From Pirellulales bacterium (lineage in GTDB: Bacteria > Planctomycetota > Planctomycetia > Pirellulales > JAICIG01), in contig JAICIG010000203.1 in assembly GCA_025924495.1 (NCBI GenBank), forward strand, positions 1 through 13,611: a stretch of DNA of 13,611 nucleotides, written 5' to 3'. A program made the translations under genes and the position numbers. The notes under the pieces were generated by a model, which was not told the origin of the DNA, searched no databases, and was given only the letters and a program-made list of their open reading frames with translations. Positions 1 to 7,182 of the stretch are shown one piece after another (positions within the stretch are counted from its first letter, which is position 1; the number at the start of each line of letters is the position of its first letter).

Positions 1-20
1 AGACGCTTCGTCAGTTGTCG

Positions 21-1595
21 CTATTCCGCTTGACAGATGATCTCGCACAGCTTGCCGAGCGTCTGTCCGACCTTCTCGCGGTCGGCCGAACCTTTCGTGT
101 GAACATGGTTCACGAACATGGCGAAGGCCAGCTCGCGTCCCTTGGCTGTCGTCAAATATCCCGCCAAGGCTTTGCTGGTCAGCAATTCGCCGCTGTTCAT
201 GGTGTTTGACCAGAGCAAGGTGCCGGTTTTGGCCTGCACCTTGCCGCGGGCCGGGCTGTCTTTGCCGACAGCGCGTGCCAGCGTGCCGTCCTGTCCCAAA
301 ATGGGCAGCCCTTCGCGATACGCCGCGAAATCGGGACGCGACGACATATAGCGGAGCAATTGCACCGCGGCGCGCGGCGTAACATAGTCGGCCGGATCGC
401 CGCCGGCGGCGCCGCCGAACGAGATCGTGTCAACGTCGAGCCCCGCCTTGGCGAGGAACTCGCGTTGGCAATGTAAGCCGTCGGCTAAGGTGCGCTGGCC
501 GCGCTTCGCCGCCACCAAGAGCGGCAACGCACTGGCATGCAGATTGTGGCTCACTTTGAGCACCAGCCGGGCGGCATCGGCGAAGGGCGGCGACTTGAGC
601 AGAGCCGCACGCTTCAGTTTGCCGTACTCCTCTTTCGGCGGCAGTCCTTCGGGTCGGTTCGCACTCAAATGCGAGGCGTCGACTTTCACGCCGGCCCGGC
701 GTAAGGCCTCAATCAACAGCGAGCGTGCGAATGACGCCGGGTCGTCGACTTCGTACGTGCCGACCAGCGGTGCATGCCCTTCGGCAATCTGGCCGCGGAC
801 CACTAACCGTCCCGCGCCCGTCGAATGGACTTTGATTTTCGTCTTACCGCCGGCCGCGATCGTTTCCACCTGGGCGTCGACTCGATAGCAATCCGTCTTG
901 GGACGCCATTCGATGTTCGCCGGAGCGCCCGCCGCCCCGGGAGTCACCAGCACGTCGATCAAATTGTCATTCACCATGATCGGCGTCACGCGCGAAGGTC
1001 CGCTGCCGGTCCCCTCCGCGTGGTCGAACAGTCGGTCGTCGACCAGTATCTCGCCCGCAACGCAACGGACCCCGGCCTGCTTCGCCTGCCGCGCCAATTC
1101 GTCGAGCCCGGCCAAGGGGTCGGGCTTGGTCAATTGAGCCTTGCCATCGAAATCGGCGTAGATATGGTCCGAGTTTTCGAACGCGATCCGGCCTTCCGCG
1201 TCGGTGCGTCCGCCCAGCGTCAAATCGCCCGAGGCGACAAGGATGAGATCGCCCCGCAATGTTCCCGATGAGTCCAGCTCGCCGCGAATGTAGAGCGGCG
1301 TCTCGAAGCAATAGTCGGCGCCCAGCGCGTCAAGAGCCGCAGCCACCGAGAACAGCTTGGTAACCGAGGCCGGCACAAACAATTTATCTGGGCTGCGCTC
1401 ATAGAGCGTTTCGCCGCTCTTCACCTCGGCGACGAGCAGGCCCCAATGAGCCTGCCGAAATGGCGGAGCGTCGATCGCCGCCGCGATGCGCTCGGCCAGA
1501 GGCTGCTCAGCCCTTGCGCCCTGTCGATCTGGCGCCAGCAGCGCCGACGCTAGCAGCGACAGATGAGCCGCCACGGATTGTGCTCGGAATTTCAT
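21..1595 (-). CDS. dacB: D-alanyl-D-alanine carboxypeptidase/endopeptidase (PBP4, peptidase S13)
   Basis: Periplasmic penicillin-binding enzyme that trims or cleaves D-Ala-containing peptidoglycan cross-links. With the ATG at 1595 the protein has 524 residues, close to the family size (E. coli PBP4 is 477). The N-terminus is a signal peptide (MKFRAQSV, hydrophobic LLASALL, then an ARA site). All three S13 active-site motifs are visible: SVTK at about 77-80 (nucleophile Ser and Lys), SHN at about 349-351 and KTG at about 456-458. The C-terminal stretch GQDGTLARAVG before AKTGTL is also family-typical. An in-frame TTG at 1625 would add ten residues before the signal peptide. I prefer the ATG because it puts the n-region next to the hydrophobic core, although neither start has a clear SD. 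It is divergent from the TPR gene. Its short downstream flank (1-20) shows no terminator. Confidence 0.95.
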   Translation of the reverse strand: MKFRAQSVAAHLSLLASALLAPDRQGARAEQPLAERIAAAIDAPPFRQAHWGLLVAEVKSGETLYERSPDKLFVPASVTKLFSVAAALDALGADYCFETPLYIRGELDSSGTLRGDLILVASGDLTLGGRTDAEGRIAFENSDHIYADFDGKAQLTKPDPLAGLDELARQAKQAGVRCVAGEILVDDRLFDHAEGTGSGPSRVTPIMVNDNLIDVLVTPGAAGAPANIEWRPKTDCYRVDAQVETIAAGGKTKIKVHSTGAGRLVVRGQIAEGHAPLVGTYEVDDPASFARSLLIEALRRAGVKVDASHLSANRPEGLPPKEEYGKLKRAALLKSPPFADAARLVLKVSHNLHASALPLLVAAKRGQRTLADGLHCQREFLAKAGLDVDTISFGGAAGGDPADYVTPRAAVQLLRYMSSRPDFAAYREGLPILGQDGTLARAVGKDSPARGKVQAKTGTLLWSNTMNSGELLTSKALAGYLTTAKGRELAFAMFVNHVHTKGSADREKVGQTLGKLCEIICQAE

Positions 1596-1857
1596 GCGAA
1601 TCGCCCGCGACTCAAAGGATTGCAACAGTTTTTACCGTTGCCGCCATTTTGCGGACGGGAGCCGGCCAAAGCAAACTTCCGGGCGGTTTTTCCGGACGAG
1701 CAGGCAATCGCTAGCGCTTTTGGCGGATGGATGCGGGCTGACCGGGGCCTGGCGCAGGCGGATCTGAGGCCAGATTAAAAATAAGCAAGCTTGCTGCTCG
1801 TCACGCGTATTTAGCGCTTAGAATACACAAGACCAAGGCCAGTCACGGTCATCTTGC

Positions 1858-1862
1858 AGGAG
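1858..1862 (+). promoter_or_regulatory. Shine-Dalgarno of the Gly/His-rich TPR gene
   Basis: AGGAG lies 7 nt before the ATG at 1870 and fixes the start. Further upstream, TAGAAT at 1819-1824 resembles a -10 box but has no convincing -35 at 16-18 bp. The same region holds a 12-bp perfect palindrome, AGCAAGCTTGCT (1784-1795). The whole 1596-1869 gap separates divergent genes and shows no further gene. Confidence 0.75.
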
Positions 1863-1869
1863 TCGAGCC

Positions 1870-3447
1870 ATGCGATATTTCGCTCTTCGATCAGTTGCGG
1901 CGATGTTAATTGCCGTCTTGTCGTGCGGGGTTCAGTCGGCGTGGGCGCATGGCGGCGGAGGAGGTCACGGCGGCGGGGGTTTCGGTGGCGGTGGTCACAT
2001 GGGAGGCTTTGGCGGGGGCCACATGGGAGGTTTTGGCGGCGGCCACATGGGAGGCTTCGGGGGCTTCAGCGGCGGGCATATTGGGGGCTTTAGCGGCGGC
2101 CACCATAGCGGCTTCGGCGGCATCCCGATGGGAAGTCACATCGGCGGATTGAGCGGCTCGACCCATCATTCAGGGTTGTCTGGTTCGAGCTTCAACAGCC
2201 TGCCTTCCATGGGCAGTCACCATCTTGGCGGCTCCAGCCTCGGCAGTCATTCTGCACTGAGCCATTCTGCGCTGGGCGGATCATCGATCATCCACCACAA
2301 TCCGAATTCATTTACCAACCGGCACATCGGCGCGGGCACGGTGACGCAAGGCTTCCGAGGCACGCATCTCGGCACACAATCGTTGACGAGCCATGTAGGA
2401 GCTAACGCGCAATCACTGCTCGGCCATAAGGCCGGGTCGCTCGGCAATAATGCCACCTTCCTCAACCACCACCACGTTGGATCAACGAACCTTGGCGCCA
2501 CGAATTTCGGCGGGCATCATGGGTTGAACAATCAGCTTGGAGGCACGGGGCTCAACTCGCTGCACCATCACGGCAATTTCAATGGGATGGGCAACCATCA
2601 CCACCATGGCAACTTCTTCTTCAATCCGTTCTTTGGCTTCTATCCGTTCGGCCTCGGCTTCGGCTTTGGCTGGCCGTACTACGGCTTTGGCTACCCGTAT
2701 GGATATGGATATGGGTATGGCCTTGGGTATGGCTATGGATCCGGCTACTTCCGCTACAACCCGTATTGCTATTACGGCGGCTATGGCAATTACGGCGCCT
2801 ACGGATATCCAGTAGCGACGACCGCCGCGGCCCCAACCGCGCCCGCTTCGACCACGGCTGCGGACGACGCCAAGGTCTTCGCTGAAAAGGGCGAAGCGGA
2901 TTTCCGCGCGGGCAACTACAAAGGCGCCATTTATGCCTGGCGGCACGCCGTGGTGGACGATCCTAAGAATGGCGTGCTGATGATGATGCTCGGCCAAGGC
3001 CTATTCGCCGCCGGCCAATTCGACGAAGCCGCCGGCGCGACGCAGCAGGCCATGCAGCTACTGCCCGAGGACCAATGGGGAGTCGTCGTCAAGAATTTCC
3101 GCGAACTCTACGGCAAGACGCGCGACTATACGACACAACTGCGAGCCTTGGAAAAAGACGTCAAGACTTCCGGCGAGAATCCGGCCACGCGATTCTTGCT
3201 TGGCTTCCACTATGGCTATTTGGGCTATCCGAGCCATGCAGTCAAACAGCTGGATAAGACGTTGACACTGGCCCCGCAGGACCAAATGGCCCAACGGCTA
3301 CGTGAAATCATGGTTGGTCCGCAACCGGGCGATCAAAAGCCCGATGGCAAACCAGAAGATGGAGGTCAGGACGCGGGCGGCAAGTCGGCCAACGACGGCC
3401 AGCCACAAGACAAGGCGCCTGCGGCGAAACAGGCCGTCGACACCTGA
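1870..3447 (+). CDS. Secreted Gly/His/aromatic-rich protein with C-terminal TPR repeats
   Basis: 525 residues. A signal peptide (about 1-27, ending AWA before H) directs export. Residues 28-245 are low-complexity Gly/His/Ser, including three tandem GGGHMGGF octapeptides and runs such as NHHHH, LHHHG and NHHHV. Residues 248-314 are extremely aromatic (repeated GYGYGYG, GFGFGW, YPYG). A short Ala/Thr/Pro linker (315-333) leads to TPR-like helices at about 334-367 (AEKGEADFRAGNYKGAIYAWRHAV), 368-401 and 438-471, and then a hydrophilic Gly/Asp/Lys/Gln tail. Known biology: TPRs mediate protein contacts, and His-rich tracts can bind transition metals. Inference: an envelope scaffold, matrix or metal-binding protein; no enzymatic motif is visible. 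The TPR part looks like normal coding sequence, so the low-complexity region is not a frame artefact. The flavoenzyme gene starts 36 nt downstream. Confidence 0.9.
   Translation: MRYFALRSVAAMLIAVLSCGVQSAWAHGGGGGHGGGGFGGGGHMGGFGGGHMGGFGGGHMGGFGGFSGGHIGGFSGGHHSGFGGIPMGSHIGGLSGSTHHSGLSGSSFNSLPSMGSHHLGGSSLGSHSALSHSALGGSSIIHHNPNSFTNRHIGAGTVTQGFRGTHLGTQSLTSHVGANAQSLLGHKAGSLGNNATFLNHHHVGSTNLGATNFGGHHGLNNQLGGTGLNSLHHHGNFNGMGNHHHHGNFFFNPFFGFYPFGLGFGFGWPYYGFGYPYGYGYGYGLGYGYGSGYFRYNPYCYYGGYGNYGAYGYPVATTAAAPTAPASTTAADDAKVFAEKGEADFRAGNYKGAIYAWRHAVVDDPKNGVLMMMLGQGLFAAGQFDEAAGATQQAMQLLPEDQWGVVVKNFRELYGKTRDYTTQLRALEKDVKTSGENPATRFLLGFHYGYLGYPSHAVKQLDKTLTLAPQDQMAQRLREIMVGPQPGDQKPDGKPEDGGQDAGGKSANDGQPQDKAPAAKQAVDT
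1987..2058 (+). repeat. Three tandem 24-bp in-frame repeats
   Basis: Three back-to-back 24-bp units encode GGGHMGGF. They differ only at a few third codon positions (for example GGT/GGC/GGG and TTT/TTC). The period is visible as CACAT at 1996, 2020 and 2044. The following DNA (to about 2125) continues as degenerate units of the same type (GGHIGGF, GGHHSGF), as expected of slippage or unequal exchange followed by drift inside a coding region. Confidence 0.9.
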
Positions 3448-3469
3448 TGTGTTGACGGTCTCGGGCCAT

Positions 3470-3475
3470 TACAAT
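3470..3475 (+). promoter_or_regulatory. Candidate -10 box just before the flavoenzyme ATG
   Basis: TACAAT (5 of 6 matches to TATAAT) ends 8 nt before the ATG at 3484, and no SD is visible in the 36-nt gap. A TTGACG at 3452-3457 is only 12 bp upstream, too close for a standard sigma70 promoter. If used, the -10 would place transcription initiation at or next to the ATG, giving a nearly leaderless mRNA. Confidence 0.3.
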
Positions 3476-3483
3476 CTTTTTGT

Positions 3484-4623
3484 ATGGTCCACTATGACGC
3501 AATCGTTTTAGGGATGGGCGGCGTCGGCAGCGCCGCCCTGTTTCATTTGGCTCGTCGCGGCGCCCGGGTACTCGGCATCGATCGCTTCGCCCCCGGCCAC
3601 GACCGCGGCAGCTCGCACGGCAGCACGCGGATCATTCGTCAGGCCTACTTCGAGCATCCGGATTATGTCCCGCTCGTGCTGAAGGCATACGAGTTGTGGG
3701 CCGATCTGAGCGAGCGCTGCGGCCAGCAACTCTATCGCGAAACTGGGCTGCTCCAAGTGGGACCCCCAGGAGGCGCCGTCGTGCACGGCGTGCGCGCCTG
3801 CGCCGAGGAACATCGACTCGACATCGAAGAACTTACAGGACGGGAAGTCTCGTCGCGCTGGCCGGGCTTTCGCGTTTCCGAAGGCTCGCACGGCGTGTTC
3901 GAACGGCGCGCTGGCTATCTGAAAGTGGAAGCCTGCGTCTTGGCTCACCTCGCCGAGGCGCGTGCATCAGGCGCCGAATTGCTTTCCAACTGCACAGTGT
4001 CGAATTGGAGGCCCATGGGCACGGGCGTCGCCGTCGTCACGGACCAGGGCGAGTTCACTGCCGATTCGCTGGTGATCGCCGCCGGCGCGTGGGCGGCCGG
4101 ACTCCTAAGCGACCTGAAGCTGCAACTCGAGGTTCGCCGAAAGCCTGTCTTTTGGTTCGAGGCAATTGAGACCGCCTATGCCGCGGACCGCGGCTGCCCC
4201 TGTTTCTTGTTCGAATCGCCCTCCGGCATCTTCTACGGCATGCCGCAAATTGACGCGGCTGGCGTCAAGGTGGCCGAACACACGGGGGGCGCGATCGTTG
4301 GCGACCCGCTTGCAATTAAGCGACAGGTCGAACCGGCCGAGCGACGCCGCGTCGAGGAGTTTCTAGCCGACAGCTTGCCGCAAGTCAGCCGGCGGCTAAC
4401 GCAGGACAGCGTCTGCATGTACACCATGTCGCCCGACGCCCATTTTGTCGTCGACCGCCACCCCGCGCACGCGCGCACCGTCTTCGCTGCCGGTCTCTCA
4501 GGGCACGGTTTCAAGTTTACGCCGGTACTTGGCGTCGCCTTGGCCGACCTGGCCCTCGAAGGCAAGACCAGCCTCCCCATCGGCTTTTTATCAGCGGAGC
4601 GTCGCGGCCTTCGGTCTGCGTAG
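3484..4623 (+). CDS. solA: FAD-dependent N-methyl-L-tryptophan oxidase / monomeric sarcosine oxidase-like enzyme
   Basis: 379 residues, matching the MSOX/MTOX family (about 370-390). These enzymes oxidise N-methyl amino acids using O2, releasing formaldehyde and H2O2. The N-terminal FAD-binding Rossmann motif GMGGVGSA (about 10-17) follows the first strand YDAIVLG, with an acidic residue (D33) closing the beta-alpha-beta unit. GSSHGSTRIIRQAYFEHPDYVPL (about 42-64, described in parts) matches the conserved family segment after it. Cys311 in VCMYTMSPD aligns with the cysteine that carries covalent FAD in MSOX (CLYT). Lys262 (GVKVAEH) and Lys344 (HGFKF) match family active-site lysines. The C-terminal GLSGHGFKFTPVLG is typical. 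The exact substrate cannot be read from sequence. It could also act on sarcosine, pipecolate or other secondary amines. No signal peptide is present, so it is cytoplasmic. Confidence 0.87.
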   Translation: MVHYDAIVLGMGGVGSAALFHLARRGARVLGIDRFAPGHDRGSSHGSTRIIRQAYFEHPDYVPLVLKAYELWADLSERCGQQLYRETGLLQVGPPGGAVVHGVRACAEEHRLDIEELTGREVSSRWPGFRVSEGSHGVFERRAGYLKVEACVLAHLAEARASGAELLSNCTVSNWRPMGTGVAVVTDQGEFTADSLVIAAGAWAAGLLSDLKLQLEVRRKPVFWFEAIETAYAADRGCPCFLFESPSGIFYGMPQIDAAGVKVAEHTGGAIVGDPLAIKRQVEPAERRRVEEFLADSLPQVSRRLTQDSVCMYTMSPDAHFVVDRHPAHARTVFAAGLSGHGFKFTPVLGVALADLALEGKTSLPIGFLSAERRGLRSA

Positions 4624-4855
4624 GTCCTTGGGCGCCGACTCGCTCGGCCTCGCGCTCGAGAATCTAGATAGTCTGTGCGGTTTAGATTGAAGCAGCCGGC
4701 CGCATAAATGTGAAATTGCACAAAATACGAAGCTTTTTCAGGTGGTATCGATGCCACTGAAGACGTTGTCTTCAACGGTCGATCCAGCTTTACGGGTGAG
4801 AGGGGGGACGGCGACTCTTGCCTTGGCTGGTTTCGGTTATCAAATAAAAAAGACC

Positions 4856-4862
4856 GAGAGGG
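4856..4862 (+). promoter_or_regulatory. Shine-Dalgarno supporting the GTG start of the barrel protein
   Basis: GAGAGGG lies 8 nt upstream of GTG 4871. This GTG begins immediately at the short basic n-region of a signal peptide, which makes it a better start than GTG 4742 or ATG 4751. The 4751 start has a weaker AGGTGG at 4740-4745, and the codons between 4751 and 4870 are unlike the rest of the gene. The gap 4624-4870 contains no other gene and no clear terminator. Confidence 0.55.
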
Positions 4863-4870
4863 TTAAAGGC

Positions 4871-6277
4871 GTGAGAATCTTCATCGCTGCCGCTGCCATG
4901 ACAGCGGCCATCATCGGCGGGACGCGATCGCTTCAGGCGGCACAGCCTGCGACGGTCGAAAACTACTTTGCCAGCGCCGAACCGACGTCCCCAGCATCGG
5001 AAGGTGCAACCGCCGAGGACGACTATCGTCGTTACGGCAACCTGGGCAGCTCATCAAACCTGGCAAGCTATTCAGGCGGCTATACAGGTTACCCGGCGGC
5101 GTATGCCGTTGTGCCCGCCGACGTCGATCCGGCGACGATGGGCGAAGTCCAGTATGGCTACGTCCTGGAAGGAGAAGGCGGCGAGTTCAACGCTAACTCC
5201 GCCTACTCCATGACGGGCTTCAACGAAGCCATAAAGAACGACGAAGGCATTCCGACGCCGCCGCCTGCTATTGCCGACGGCAATGGCGGCAGCGCCAGCG
5301 CCCGCACTTGCAGCACGGCGGGCCGTTGCACAACAGGCGCCTGCCCGACGTTGTCCTGCTGCAATGATTGCTGTGAGCCGTTCTGGGCCCATCGCTCGGG
5401 CGTATTCGGCGAGTTCCTCATCCTGCGTCCCCGCGGCGCAGATGTGGCCTACGCTCTCCCCCGTAACGGAGTCGACCCGTCAACGGCAGTGCCCTTTGGC
5501 GGCGTAGCTACGGCAAACCCAAACTACTCGCCGAGCGGATTCCGCCTAGGCGCCGTGTACGCGCTCGATCGCTGCTCCAGCATTCAGGGCGCCTACACGT
5601 ACTTCAATGAGGAGGCCGATGGTTCGGTGTTCGCGAACCCGCCTCTCTCGATTCACTCGTTGGTCACGGATCCGCATACATTCACCAGCGCGTCGGACAG
5701 CCTGGCGGCCCTCTCGCGTTACCGTATCGGCTTTCAACTGGCTGACATCGATTACCGCCGATTGATCGCGGCCGGACAGAACTGGTCGCTCAACTATGCC
5801 GTCGGCAGCCGCTACGCTCACCTCACGCAGCAATTCCGCGAACTGCAACCAATCGGGCCAGGCGCGACAGGCGTCGGCACCAATGTGAACTTCGACGGCA
5901 TCGGCAGCCGAGTCGGCTTGCTCGGCGAACGCAAAGCATATAACCGCGGCTTCTTGTTTTATGGCAAGGCCTTCGCCGACATTCTGGTGGGCAACTTCCG
6001 TTCGGACTATCGGCAGGTCAATAACTTCCAACAGACTCAAGTTTGGACCAGCTGGAAGGACTTCCGCCCCGTGCCGATCCTCGAGTACGAACTCGGCGCC
6101 GGCTGGCAGAATCAGTCAGGGCGATTGCGCATCTCGGGCGGTTACTACTTCGCCTGTTGGTTCAATACAGTCTCGACTTCTAATTACATCCAAGCCGTGC
6201 AAACCAACAACTACGTCAACGTGGGCAATGCGATTACGTTCGATGGATTTGTAAGTCGATTGCAATACGTTTGGTAA
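4871..6277 (+). CDS. BBP7/DUF1551 family outer-membrane beta-barrel protein
   Basis: 468 residues from GTG 4871. A signal peptide (VRIFIAAAAMTAAIIGG, then SLQA) is followed by a soluble, Tyr/Gly/Ser-rich region (about 25-145). Next comes a dense cysteine cluster: seven Cys between about 147 and 168, in the pattern C-x5-C-x4-C-x4-CC-x2-CC. From about 175 the GEFLILRPRGADVAYALP segment opens the BBP7-type domain of alternating amphipathic strands (YAVGSRYAHL, FLFYGKAFADIL, RLRISGGYYFACWF). The chain ends in Trp, as many outer-membrane barrels end in an aromatic residue. This family is typical of planctomycetes. Its transport or structural role is unknown. GTG 4742 or ATG 4751 would add 43 or 40 residues ahead of the signal peptide. 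A strong terminator follows at 6313. Confidence 0.85.
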   Translation: MRIFIAAAAMTAAIIGGTRSLQAAQPATVENYFASAEPTSPASEGATAEDDYRRYGNLGSSSNLASYSGGYTGYPAAYAVVPADVDPATMGEVQYGYVLEGEGGEFNANSAYSMTGFNEAIKNDEGIPTPPPAIADGNGGSASARTCSTAGRCTTGACPTLSCCNDCCEPFWAHRSGVFGEFLILRPRGADVAYALPRNGVDPSTAVPFGGVATANPNYSPSGFRLGAVYALDRCSSIQGAYTYFNEEADGSVFANPPLSIHSLVTDPHTFTSASDSLAALSRYRIGFQLADIDYRRLIAAGQNWSLNYAVGSRYAHLTQQFRELQPIGPGATGVGTNVNFDGIGSRVGLLGERKAYNRGFLFYGKAFADILVGNFRSDYRQVNNFQQTQVWTSWKDFRPVPILEYELGAGWQNQSGRLRISGGYYFACWFNTVSTSNYIQAVQTNNYVNVGNAITFDGFVSRLQYVW

Positions 6278-6312
6278 TCAGGCCATTTCGGCAAACCGGG
6301 CTCCCAGTCCAG

Positions 6313-6348
6313 CCGGGCCGACCGCATCGCAGGTCGGTCCGGTTTTTT
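6313..6348 (+). terminator. Rho-independent terminator of the BBP7 gene
   Basis: An 11-bp stem (CCGGGCCGACC pairing with GGTCGGTCCGG, one G-U wobble) with an 8-nt loop is followed directly by six T. It begins 36 nt after the barrel stop codon. It also argues against starting the next gene at the in-frame ATG at 6271, upstream of the terminator. Confidence 0.93.
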
Positions 6349-6375
6349 GCTGCGCGCCGCAGTTCCGACTACAAT
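6347..6375 (+). promoter_or_regulatory. Sigma70-like promoter of the alpha/beta hydrolase gene
   Basis: TTGCTG (6347-6352), a 17-bp spacer and TACAAT (6370-6375) form a good sigma70-type promoter. The -35 box uses the last two T of the preceding terminator. Predicted initiation near 6382 gives a leader of about 40 nt before ATG 6421. Confidence 0.6.
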
Positions 6376-6420
6376 CGTCGCGTGCAAAAGAAGATTCACC
6401 TCCTTGCTGTGAGACCCTAT

Positions 6421-7149
6421 ATGGCGTACGTGCGACCATTCCTGGCAGCTTTTGGGCTGTTCTTCATTTGCGATTCGGCGAGTGCCGATGAAACGACTTC
6501 GCCGCAGAAAGAAGCGCAATTCGAGAAAACGATCGCCGTCACGGCGAAGCTGAATTATTTACTGTTCCTGCCCGAGAGTTACGGCAAAGATGACAAGCAA
6601 TGGCCGGCGATCATGTTTCTGCATGGCTCCGGAGAGTCGGGCAGCGATTTATCCCTGGTCAAAAAGCATGGTCCGCCGAAGATCGTGGAAACCAAGCGAG
6701 ACTTCCCGTTTATCGTCGTATCTCCGCAAAGCGCTCGGCGCGGCTGGAACGCCGACGTGCTGGCAGCCCTGCTGGATGAAATCGTTCTCAGCTATCAGGT
6801 CGACCGCGACCGAGTCTATCTGACCGGATTGAGCATGGGCGGTTACGGAACCTGGTCATTGGCAGCGGCTTATCCGAAGAAATTCGCCGCGATTGTGCCG
6901 ATCTGCGGCGGCGGTTCGACAGAAGACGCTCCGCGATTGAAAGACTTGCCGATTTGGGTGTTCCACGGCGCCAAGGACGACGCGGTTCCGCTCAAGCGGT
7001 CCGAGGAAATGGTCGAAGCGATCGAGGCCGCCGGCGGGAAGGTGAAGTTCACCGTCTATCCCGAGGCCGAGCACGATTCGTGGACCGCTGCGTATGATGA
7101 CCCCGAACTGTATGCTTGGCTGCTGCAACAAAAGCGCCAGGCAAAGTGA
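6421..7149 (+). CDS. Secreted alpha/beta hydrolase (esterase / dienelactone hydrolase / POP-type)
   Basis: 242 residues from ATG 6421, opening with a signal peptide (MAYVRPFLAAFGLFFICDSASA before DETT). The alpha/beta-hydrolase fold shows an HGSGESG oxyanion-hole loop (about 68-74), the nucleophile elbow GLSMGG with Ser138, the acid in HGAKDDAVP (Asp186, HGxxDxxVP pattern) and the catalytic His218 in EAEHDSW. This layout matches secreted esterases and polyhydroxybutyrate-depolymerase-like or feruloyl-esterase-like hydrolases; substrate unknown. The frame is open from 6271, overlapping the barrel gene, but that start would span the terminator and the promoter. GTG 6382 and 6409 are other in-frame options with longer n-regions. 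It converges with the minus-strand ATP-grasp gene 33 nt downstream, and no terminator is visible in that gap. Confidence 0.88.
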   Translation: MAYVRPFLAAFGLFFICDSASADETTSPQKEAQFEKTIAVTAKLNYLLFLPESYGKDDKQWPAIMFLHGSGESGSDLSLVKKHGPPKIVETKRDFPFIVVSPQSARRGWNADVLAALLDEIVLSYQVDRDRVYLTGLSMGGYGTWSLAAAYPKKFAAIVPICGGGSTEDAPRLKDLPIWVFHGAKDDAVPLKRSEEMVEAIEAAGGKVKFTVYPEAEHDSWTAAYDDPELYAWLLQQKRQAK

Positions 7150-7182
7150 TCAGCGACTCGCTACGGATGCAGTGCAGTTTAT

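Noticed and set aside
1791..1824. Promoter TTGCTG...TAGAAT upstream of the TPR gene
   Set aside because: The spacing is 22 bp, too long for a sigma70 promoter. Only the -10-like box is acceptable.
1987..2125. CRISPR-like or minisatellite array
   Set aside because: The repeats are direct, in frame, 24 bp with no spacers, and encode a continuous Gly/His peptide, so they are coding repeats.
2482..2997. Minus-strand 171-residue open frame inside the Gly/Tyr-rich gene
   Set aside because: It consists mainly of Ile/Ala/Val repeats caused by the repetitive Gly-Tyr codons read backwards.
6271..6420. N-terminal extension of the alpha/beta hydrolase from ATG 6271
   Set aside because: It would cross the terminator and promoter and bury the signal peptide 50 residues into the protein.
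7150..7182. Bidirectional terminator between the convergent genes
   Set aside because: The 33-nt gap contains no stem followed by a T tract. The GC-rich stretch beside it is not a proper inverted repeat.
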